64,000 bases of DNA from Zerene cesonia (Eukaryota; Arthropoda; Insecta; Lepidoptera; Pieridae), in assembly GCF_012273895.1 (NCBI RefSeq), contig NC_052106.1, positions 6,386,001-6,450,000 of the forward strand. Reading direction: 5' to 3'. The notes under the pieces were generated by a model. That model searched no databases, was not told the DNA's origin, and was given only the letters and a program-made list of their open reading frames with translations. Below are positions 22,385 to 34,300 of this stretch, one piece after another (position 1 is the first letter of the stretch; every line of letters starts with the position of its first letter). The position numbers were made by a program, and so were the translations under genes.

Positions 22385-25300
22385 TCATTGAGTTTTGAGT
22401 TCGGGGAAGAGGTGGCGCAGAATGGCGAGGTAGTGTACACTCGCTGCGAGGGCTACGAAGATATGCCATATTGCGTGCGCGAAAGGTATGCGACCGTCTG
22501 ATTTAAAGAAAAACACCCCTATGAGATACAACATACCGCCTAGCTTGAGATCTTGCATCGCTGGAAACTGGTGCTGAAAACAGAAACATAATTGTACATA
22601 TTACAATACGAAATTAAGCGCAATAATATTTGAAATACACATAAAATTCATATAATACACTATGATCGCAATTTTACCGCGAACAAATGATCTTTTAATG
22701 GAGGTAGTTGTATGCCCAAAATACTATAATAACAAGATAGAAGGACGCTCTAGAGGACGTCGAAATATAAATGCGTATTACTTTAATTCCAATTCAGACT
22801 CGATGCTCATTTCTCTCTACGAATGTAGGTGTAAGTTTCTCGAGGGAAATTTAACTTATAAAAGGTATCCGAGCGCCTTTTAAATTTTGTATGACGACGC
22901 GTAATTTTATCAATAACTTGTTTTCGCCCCCGGCTTCGCCCGTGTATTCAAAGGAAAAGACATTACCCGACAATATAAGATACATATTAGTTATCCAATA
23001 CATTCTATATATATCTGGGTTACCTATATATCCCAGATATTAGAAATCCCACGGGAACTGGTCCCGTAGGATTTCCTGGATAAAAACTATCCAGTCTCTA
23101 CTCCATATTTCATCCAAATCAATTCAGCCTGAAGAGACAGACAGACAGATATACTTTCGCATTTACAATATTAGTAAGGATATACTGGAGAAACATTTCG
23201 TGGTAAGCATTTTCACTAATCTTATATATAAAATTCTCGTGTCACAATGTTAGTCTCTATACTCCTCCGAAACGGCTTGACCGATTCCTCTGAAATTTGG
23301 TAAGCATATTGGGTAGGTCTGAGAATCGGCTAACATCTATTTTTCATACCACTAAACGATAAGAGTAAGGCAGAACAGCGTTTGCCGGGTGCAGCTAGTA
23401 AAAGTATAATTTATCTGCAAGGCCAATAAGAGTATAATCGCAGTTTTATATATTTTTTTGTTCAAAATAAAAAACACTTGAATATTAAAAAAAAATATAA
23501 GTTAAAATAATATTCTTAGTTACTTTTGATTAGAATAAAGACAACATATGCACGCTATCCGTCAGATAAATAGCTTTGCGACATGTGAAGGACATTTAGA
23601 TTAATTCACTTCTTTGTGAGTAAAATACGTAGAAATTGTTTAATTAAAGTTATCAATGAGCTAGGAAAGGAAAGAAACCATTGGGGCACAGTGAAGACTA
23701 ATTGTACCGGCGACTTCGTTCGCGTTTGTCAATAAATACTAAGATTGACTTTCACCGTTCCCCCCTCAGACACCGTATCGATTTCCGGGATTAATAGTAA
23801 AAAGATCCTACCTCGGTGTAGGTGCTATAACCATACCAAGTTTCATCAAAATCCGTTAAGTAGTTTTTGCGTGATTCTCATTCGAGATACACACAGACAG
23901 ACAGATAAAAAATTTTTTAAATTCCATTTTATTCGGTATCGACAATAAAACGCACCACAAAAAAATTCTAAATATCTGCAATATACAGAATTTGACTCCG
24001 ACCATTTTTATTATAGCATAGATATATAGATATAATGTTTAAAAATAACGACGGGCTTCGCTTCTTAAGTTTTCACATATTTTTAAGTGTAATTTTCTAA
24101 CACAACTTCATTTTCCATCAATTCAACTACTGATGCATTATTAAATAAAAAAAACGAACCTTTGATTCTCGGACATGCCAGTTTCCTCACCATGTTTTCC
24201 TTCACCGTTTTAAGCAGTGGTAATGTTATCTATATGCGCAGATAAATTGAAAAATCAATTTGTTTCCTGCACGCTCGCCCGGTCTGGAACCCCGACTTGT
24301 CGATTTTTAAGTCCGAGGTTATCACCACTGAGCCACCACTGCTTTTTACTACTAACGATTTGCTAATTGGTAAAAACTCGATGAAATATATATCAGCAAC
24401 TTCATGCCAAAGTACGCTTCAATTTCTAAAGTTTGCAGTATATTTTATAAATAAAGCGATGCAAGTTTAATTCTCTAACTACCTGCCCGTCATGTCAAGG
24501 TGAACTGTTTACCAACAGGTTAACAGCTTAAACGCTACAAGAGAATAATTAACTAACGTTCAGCGAACTAGAAATAAACGTGGACGCTTAAACCGAAGTT
24601 TTTAATACAATTTACGATGCGTTAAACACGCTAGGGTCTGTATGGTTGCAAACTTTTATATTAAGCTTTGAATGTTAAGCAATGGCGATGGCGGACATCG
24701 ATTATCCTATCCTACTAATATTAAAAAACTACTGAACCGATTGCAATGAAATTGGTACGCAGACAGCTTGACAACTGGAATAACATATAGGATATACTGA
24801 AATAACTTTTTATCCCGATATTTCTACGGGATACGTTATGTATAAAGTAAAGAATACAAGTTTAAGAAATCATCAAAACTTTGCAACGATCTGAAGAAAG
24901 TCTGAATGCTGTGTTTGGTCGGGTATACTAAATGTAAATTTATTTTTTTATATTTTGTGTAATTTATCTACGGGTAATTAAATTTAGATAAAGTTAATGT
25001 TAAAACTATGTTATGACGATATAAAAGTGCTTCTAGAAGAAGTGTAATTGAACAAATAAATGTTTGAGTTGTAAAATTTTATGTGTATTGTGTAAAGAGT
25101 TTTTGAGTTAATCCATTACGAACGATTTTATACTACAAATTCTTACAATTTCTTATCACATCCAAATGTAGATAGGAACGCGAAAGAAATTTAACGAATT
25201 ATTCGAAATTAAATCGAAGCAAAGCCTAATTAAACTAGCCAGTAATCATTATCATTTCGAAGATGTTTGTCTCAAGCGCAGGCCAGTCATAGGCATTGTT

Positions 25301-28300
25301 TTCGGTCAAGGTTACTCCGTTTAGTCTACTTCATGCGAGATAAGTCCGTACCTTTGAACTTTCTACTGCACAATGGTCGACCGATTCTGTATGTAAATGC
25401 TTGCGCAACAATTATTCATGTTTCCGTTTGTTATTTTGTTAGGTTCTTACAGTTTTGTATGTAAATAGTAACCTATATAGTATTAAGATACGATTGAGTA
25501 AGATTGGTATTAGAATTCTTTACATTCTAATATAATACATTCTAATTATTTGTATATTTATAATAGGAGGTATATGCGAATACTTCATTTGCCCTTCAAA
25601 CTGCTTGACATACCTTTTCAATTCTTAAGATACCAACTTTTGAAGATATACACTTACGAATAGATTCTTAATTAAAATACTAAAAAAAAAAATAATCACA
25701 ACATTTTCAATTAAATCCAACCAATGACATCAAACAGAAAGTGTAAGAAAGATATTTCAAAAAGAAAAAAACGGGCAGTACTTTCTTTGATGTTAGTCAT
25801 CCATAGTGTTTTTATTAGTGAAAAATAAACGACGGGAAATTTTTTGAAAGAATAGAAAAAATTCGATCACGGGGCGGTATTCGAACCCATCAATTTCCCA
25901 TTTATAAAAGCATTTCAATGCTATAAAACTAAAAAATTATATAAAAGACGTTTAACAAATTCAAACTTAATTTACCTATCGCCCAGCGAGACCGCTGTTT
26001 CATAATTTGTAAATAAATAATTCAATTTAAGTGATGCTTATGTTTAGGCAAACCTTTCTTTAGCCTTTTAAACACAAGCTGAACAACTCGCGTCGGCGTG
26101 ACAGCTTTGGAGGGATTAATGTTTCAGAGAGGGTAATTAATATCACAGACCTCTGACCCTTATCACTGATAAAGTTGACACAGTCGAGAGGACTGAGACT
26201 GGGACTAATTGAATTAAGTAGAAATGTGCTGGAATCGAATCAGGGTATTTTAGTAATTATCTGTGATTAGTGTAACAATGACATTGAAGAGAGTTAGAAT
26301 TATCCTAATACACTGCCCCATGCACTATTTTGCCTTCTAGTTCGGAGGGTGTTTAGTAATAAAGCAAATTACTATAGCGGGAGGTGGTGGGTGTCAAAAT
26401 AATTTTGCAATTTGCAATTTAACGTGGGCGTAGCGTATTGAGGTGGGGTGATTTTATATTTTTCTTGTAAACATAAGGATTTAATTTTTAGTTTTATAGC
26501 ATTGAAATGCTTTATAAATGAGAAATTTTGAAAGAATAGAAAAAAAATTCTATTCTTTCTTTTTTAGTAAAATAAATTTGATTACTGTGACGGGATCACG
26601 GGTGGCCGAGAGGCTGGGCGTTGCTACGGTTTGCCAAAAAACGCGGGTTCGAATCCCGCCTCGTGATCAAATTTTTTCTATTCTTTCAAAATTTCTCAAC
26701 ATAAGGTTTACTTTCATGAACCGCCATTTAATAAAGGTTATGTCATCGAGGTCTAGATTAATACGATGTCAAAAGAACACAATAATTCCTTAGCGATGCG
26801 TGATACATTACTTTAAGGCCGGACGAATAATAACATACAGGCACACATACATACATAACACACATATACCTACATCACACAGCTGGTTGTAGACGGTGGG
26901 AATCCGACATAGTCTACCTTCTTTCTCGGGGGACGTGGGTATCTAGGCAAGATTTCCCCACTCAAAGAAAAGGACATCGCATTTTATTCTTCTACATTTT
27001 CAAATACCAAATTATCATAGGGGAATGGTTCTGGAACGACATAAAAGCAGCCAAACATTCAGCAATCGCTCTATGGAATCTGAAAATGTATCTATACATA
27101 GGTTACAGAAGGTCAAAGTTCAGGGGACGTCTGCGATAAATCAGAATTAGTCACGTGGGCACGCTCGCAGACCCGTATCGAACATGATATCGAGAGCAAT
27201 AATGTCGTTATGATGATGTATTTTTAGTTTGAGGTGATTTTGCTTATAGTTTACTTCACCCGCCAAACTTTAGTCAAAACATGGTGAATTTGAATGTAGG
27301 GTGTTCATGAATAATAAGGACAATCGAATTAATGTGAAGTCATTGTGGTAAAGGAAGATATATTTTTGTGTTTACGCTTACGGTACGCCATAAGACATTA
27401 AGGAAATTTGAACTTAACGCCTGGAAGACATAAGGCAAGTTTTTCAGACTTGGAACAACAAGCTAGTTTTTTGTAATACATCCTGGCTTGTCACATGCTT
27501 GGACTGTTGCAGTGATTGAGGCGATCAAATCTCCAAAATGAACTTCATCCATAAAAAAGATTATTTGACTGAAACAGTAACTTAAAGACGAAATCAATAG
27601 CGATATTCATACAAATTTAAATCGCTTTTATATTCGTAACCTTGTTTCTGCACGATGGACCTTATAGGGGGTTTAATACAATAATAAATATCCCCGGCAA
27701 TACGCCTCTGCACCTTCGCCCCTCTACAACCGTCCATACTGTAAATTTTCTTCAAAATGACACTAAACGCATTGTTCCCCCTTTACTAGCCTTTACTAGC
27801 CTAAATTAAAATAGCTCTTGTGTACGAAGCTAGATGTACATGTGTTGGTAGCTTACTAACAGCAGCTTATTATCTATATATACATTGCATTATATCGATT
27901 TAATTCAACCTATCTATATATATCTATACTAGTATTATAAAGGTGAAGAGTTTGTTTGTTTGTCAATTTGAACGCACTAATCTCAGGAACTTATGAATTG
28001 TACACTTGTCCGATTTGAAAAATTGTTTCAGTGTTAGATGGCCCATTTATTGAGGAAGGCTATATATAGGCTATATATGTTCCACGAGCGAACCCGGGGC
28101 GGACCGCTAGTATGTATAGATATAGAATATAGAAAGAGGACCTTTACTCCAATTACATTAATAAAATTTATCCGAGTTGACTGGCGAGTTTAAAATAGTT
28201 CGGACAGCGCGCTCACGTTGCTACCTGTAGGAACAAGGAACAAAAGGCTTCCCAGCTACCACCTACGCCGGTAAAGCAAATCAATACACGTAACAGATGT

Positions 28301-31300
28301 GGATGCTCTGCCACGTACATGAGGGGAATAAATCTTCATAATGTAAGAATGGATCTTGGATATTTACAAAGTTGAATACTGTAACGTAACAAAAGCTTAC
28401 GGAATCTGAAATTGACTTCACATCTCATCGTATAATTTAATCAAAATACTGAAGTATGTATTGGTTAAAAGAATTAAAGGAATACGGGACGCGAACACAC
28501 GTTTAGTATAACTATATTGTGTCTAATAATTCCAAAACGGCTATAATGTTAAAATATATTTAACTGAAAGTTAGTTCCGCCGGAATATTTGCCTGTGTAG
28601 TCAACGGAAAATATAGATAGTCCCGTGGTTTTCCCCGCAAATTTCTCATTCGGATCGATCCCGATCGGACGGATTCCTAATGTAGAAACTATCCCTAAAT
28701 ATCTTCTCAGATGTCAACCTATTCCTATACAAATTTTAATCCAAATCGGGTCAGTGATTTAGGCGTGAAAACGAGAAGACGCACAGACAGAGCTACTCCC
28801 GCATATATTATTAGTAAAGATTTGTTATAATATTAATAATGCAAAGATCATCCGACATGAATATTTTAAAATGACACCAATTAACTAAACGTTTCTACAG
28901 TAACATCTATATATATAAAAGAAAGTGGTGTTAGTTACACTACTTATAACTCAAGAACGGATTAACTGATTTGGCTGGAAATTTTTGCAGAGATAGCTTA
29001 GAACCAGGAGACGTACATAGGAGTTTTTGTTTCGGAAATTTCGCGGGAACGGGAGCATGCAAGGAAAACCCCGGGTCTATCTTTCCTGCGACTACGCGGG
29101 CAAAGCCGCGAGCGGAAAGCTAGTATATGAAAGAGTCCCACTAGCAATGGTAAAATATTGACAATACATATTTACAATGGAAAACATAAAAAAAACAATG
29201 CACGAAAGTAGTCTGAACGTATTCTGAAGCCCAAGCCATAGATGCACTGATACTTCAATACCGAGAGCTATTTCGATTTCTTTATTTATACCCAAGTCAC
29301 CGTGTCAAGATGTCTAGTCCAGAATAGCCCTAGAAAATGTTACAGATATTATAAATGCCCCTGTACGTTGCAGATATGTATTTTTAACTCATGCTATTAT
29401 AGATGGATTTAACACTGCAATACGTAATGCGTATTACATAATTAAGCTTATAATGTGCTTAGACTATATCCCTACTAATCCCTACTTCCCTACTAATATT
29501 ATAAATGCGAAAGTAACTCTGTCTGTCTGTCTGTCTGTTACGCTTTCACGCCTAGACCACTGAACCGATTTTGACAAAATTTGATATGAAGATAGAAATG
29601 AACTTGGGAAAGAACATAGGATACTTTTTATCGCGAAAAAATGGTAGAAAGAGTTGAAAGAGGGGATGAAAGTTTGTATGAAAGTTCGTTATTGTCAAAC
29701 CGATTTTGATGAAGCTTGGTATGAAGATGGAGCTGAACGTGGGAAATAACAAAACGTACTTTTTAATACGAAGAAAATACTCCTTACTATGTCGCGCGAT
29801 ATAAGCGAATTATACGCGGGCGAAGCCGCGGGCGAAAAGCTAGTTTAGAATAAAGCGGCTGGTTTTATATCGAAATTGGCGGGTCTTCAGGAAGGTTTTA
29901 TTTTGATTATAATATTGGTAGATGGGGAAGATGAAGGGTTGATGGTCTTGCAGGTATACAACACTAATCAATTAAACCTAAAAAAATTATCAAAAGAAAA
30001 CGGAAAAGAAATCCCGTTTTAGTCTCTAAAATAAATTAGACGGGCGTAAAAAATTATTACTCGAAGAATGAAATGTATGATAATGTATATTCTAATAATT
30101 GGAAAAGTTTTGAGTTATCCTTAATATTAAAAATTGTGTAATAAATTAAGTCATCCATAACTCTCAAAAATCTTAAAAATTTTCGCATTGTATTAAAAAC
30201 GACACATTACCTCGTGATGCATGTCCTATTTAGGAGTATATTGCTTTTTATTTTGTATATTATCGTTGTTTTTATGTTGTTATGAACGTTCGTATAATTT
30301 TGATAAAAAATGTCGAAAAATACCAGCGCGAAACTTACATAATATATTCCTATCAAATCATATTTCAACTAAATAAAATCAAAGTAATAGAAATTACATC
30401 CAATAGCAATTTCTTTTATCAATAGAATGAAAAGAAAAGTAAAAATATGCTGCAATAAATTGATAAAACATTTACTAGCAGAAATTCTCGGATTTTTTAT
30501 AAATCAGTATGAATACGATAAAACTTTAAAGACTAATTAATGAAATAACTCGAAAAGGGGAAATCTTTTCGGACATTCACAAGAAGAAATTTTCTCTGAT
30601 CATAAACGAAAAGAGGTCAAATCTCTTTCATCGCTGTAATGAATACAAAACAGAATGTATAGAATGATAACAAATTTGGTTTGTATTCAGCGAATTAGCG
30701 ATATTCTATATGGACATAAATTCTCTGAGATATTATCAACTGTAAAAGCATAATCGCGATGAGCGAGATAGCTCAACGATTGTTTACACACTACAACATG
30801 AAAGCTAATTTACTGCAAACAAAACACTACTGTATACGCTTTAGTAATGCCCGTAATACAAAGAATTCCTTTAGAGTTGAACAAAGTTGCAATAATCAGG
30901 ATTTCTGGATGGAAAGAGGATACCTCGAACAATTACGTCATCAATCACGGATGGAACGTCCCTTACGGATTACACACGGGCTTATAGGACGGGTAGATAA
31001 CGGTTTTAGGCAGCTCGAACATAATTAAATTTCTAATTAAAGGGCCTTGTGAGAGTCCGCGTTGAATTTACGTCCCTGTGCTCATTTATTCAACAATCAT
31101 TAAAACAAACTTTATCGGATATTTCTACAACTAATGGACTTAATCTAAACACCTATTCAAGTTATTTAACTCGTTTCAATTATATTGAGAGCATTTGGCA
31201 AAAATTGCGCAATCATCTTGACACGCAAAAAGCTATTTATTATATAGGCATGCAGACATACATTTGAGGTGACAATGATCACAGCCGGTCCGAGCCCCAT

Positions 31301-34300
31301 GACCAAGTATAGCAACAGCTCCAGCATCTTGTAGCGCTCGTGGAATATCTGCTGATAGGTGATGCCCAATACTGCCAGTAGCCAGATCGCCCAGCGGAGT
31401 TCTCGAAGCATCCAGCAGGAGAGGGTGCCCACGGTTAACCAGGGGAAGTAGGAGCTCGCGATGAATATGTATATCATAGCACGGTCGCAGCGGTGGAGGA
31501 AGTGTTTCATTTTGCTGAAATGGAAGCAGCTTTAAAGCATTGGCCACAGGTACACATTCACAGTATTTTTTCTCTTTTCACAAATGGAGGAGCATGAATT
31601 TGGCAAGCTTCCTATCCTTCCTACTAATATTATAAATGCGAAAGTTTGTAAGGATGTGTGTGTGTTTGTTACTCTTTTACGCAAAAACTACTGAACCGAT
31701 TGCAATGAAATTTGCTGGCTGGACAACTGGAATAACATATAGGCAACTTTTTATCCCGATGTCTCTACAGGATACGGACTTACGCGTGAGAAGCCGCGGG
31801 AAGCAGCTGGTATAATTCATACACTTATAGCGGTCCACCCATGTTTTACCTTTTGTACATAGCTATCCAACGGTGAAATAATTTTTTAAATCGGTCCAGT
31901 ATATCTATAGATAAACGCGCCCAAATAAACATACATACAAATAAAGAAGCAGTTCAGCCTGAGCATAACTTTTTTTTATACTTAATAGGCAGACGTTTAC
32001 CGCTATGCTACCTGATGTTAAGCAGAGATGCGATCTATGCATAGGCATGCCTGCCTTGGAGAAGCCTGTTCACTCTGGACTTGAAGTGATGAAAATAACT
32101 AATTTTAGAATGAATGTAGAGTGGGAATATTCTTTTTAATTAATTATTTAAAAATACATTAAATTAAAGACATTACACACAATGATATGATGCATTTGTT
32201 ATGGGTATAGTCAACTTTAGACAACTGGGCGACCACTCGTTATTATAAAGATGACATAATTATATATTAATTATCATTGGATTTTTGTTATTAATGAGTG
32301 CACTAGACCTTGTATAACAGTGTATTATTGCTAAGAAAAGTTTTCAAAGCAATACCGACATTTAATACTCCAATTTTTTCTTTGGGAAGAGTAGGGATAC
32401 CATGAATAAAAAATATAGTTTTCCCATATCAGTGCTTGTTTGTTGTTCTTATTGGATTATTTTAATGATATTCAATATTTAAGCAACGCGAAATGCGGTT
32501 GCTTTAGGGCAAAAGACCCCATAAAATATTGATTAAATTTAATCTGATAACCCCATTTCCCTCCATGTTGTATTTTTCCGTATTAATTAAGACTGGTTCT
32601 CAAATGTTACGTTCATTAAGATATAATTTAATCTTATAGCTTGTTTATTCATTAACAATTCGCGTGTAATTATTCTGCAATGATAAACGTAATGTAATGC
32701 AACGTGTCGGAAAATAAGTTTCTCTCATACAGTTTGATGGATATCTTTCGCAAACTTATATAATTTTAATGTCAATGTCGATTCTATTAAAAATGAAATA
32801 TCCAACTTTTACAATTTTAAACTTACAGTTTATACAGAATTATGTCTTCCACTTTGATGAATGAAAATCTTTGCAACTACTGATCCGATGTTGAGTTTTA
32901 TTCACGGTTTTAAACTCGGCACTCGTTAAAAACTTTCTAAGTATTCGCTTGTATCAACCGATCATATTTCATAGCACCAACGCTGTGAAATTAAGACTTG
33001 TTGTCCCTAACGTAATATAATTGAGGAACTTCAAACTAAGTAAGCGGATTATTGGATTATGTCTGCTCGTTTTATTGGCGAATCCTTTAGCTAATCTTCT
33101 TAGAGTAAATATGAAGGAAAATTTGAGGAGAGAAAAGAGAATATCACTTCATATGCTGATTGGACACAAATATAATTTCAGTTGAAATTTTATCATTTAT
33201 CTTTTGATTAATTTTCAAATATATATAACCAATGGTGAAGCTAAGGAATGAAATTTTATATGCATTTTTCTATGAAGCGAGTTACATGAGTGTTGGCTGT
33301 TATTTTTACTCAATTCCATCCTCTTCTTTAATATCGTTTGACACATATTTCTTATTGGAAAATTGAGGAAAAACTCCACCTATTTTTAGAATTCTCTTGC
33401 TGCTTATTATTTTTTTTACTTCTTTTATATACATTGTATGTCCCTGATTCATGGTATATGATATACGAATTTTATAGTAAATAAATTAAAGGTATCTTTA
33501 TATTCTATTACTATAAATAGGGACTAAAGAAGTTTATTTACGACCGAATTTCTTTATGGAAATAATCGGTGAGATCTCAATTTAAACCGTTGTAACTACG
33601 TTACAAGTTATTAATTTATTTTGTGTTTTAAAATACCACCGTATAACAAACTTTTACGAATAGTTATTGAGAAAGAACATTGAATAGGTCCACGGGATCA
33701 ACATAAGAAAAGAGTGCAGCTTGATATGAAATACATATCATTATTTTCTTAAATGTATATGGCAATATTGTATACTATCTAATAATTAATCTAATCGAGC
33801 CATACATTATAATGCATTTTCCCTAAAGAGTTGAGTCTGGTCTAGTATCCATCTACGTAATTGAGAAAGTCATGGCTTTGCATGTCGCTGGAATATTAAA
33901 TTGATTGGAATAATAAAACGTCGATTACCAAGGAACGTGTAGACTGTAGGTTATCTATAAACCAGTTCCATTAACTTTAGATATATAATATATTGAAAAA
34001 TGAAAAAAAAATAGAACTTAGCCAAAAGTCATATCTCAATAACAATCTGCACATTGTATGATCAAGAACAATATTAAAATCTATTATTTAACCCCAGGAA
34101 AGGTGGGTGATATAAGTTTTACGTCGATGCCTGACTATGCCATCATAGTTCTGAAACAGAGGGGCCGATTTAGATGACGTCTTGCTCTATTTGAAAGCGT
34201 TTTTCTCTGGGATGGTTTTTAATATCAAATCGATCGAAAAAATCGGTCTAAAATTGCGGCCGCTACGGCCGCTATGATTATTTCATTTGAAAGCGTTTTT

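Noticed and set aside
26518..26793. 91-codon open frame
   Set aside because: It runs straight through the tRNA-like repeat; the peptide is the translation of the SINE head, not a gene.
30759..31028. 89-codon open frame in the MMD intron
   Set aside because: No recognisable family or upstream signals; it lies inside an intron with a known coding exon on the opposite strand nearby.
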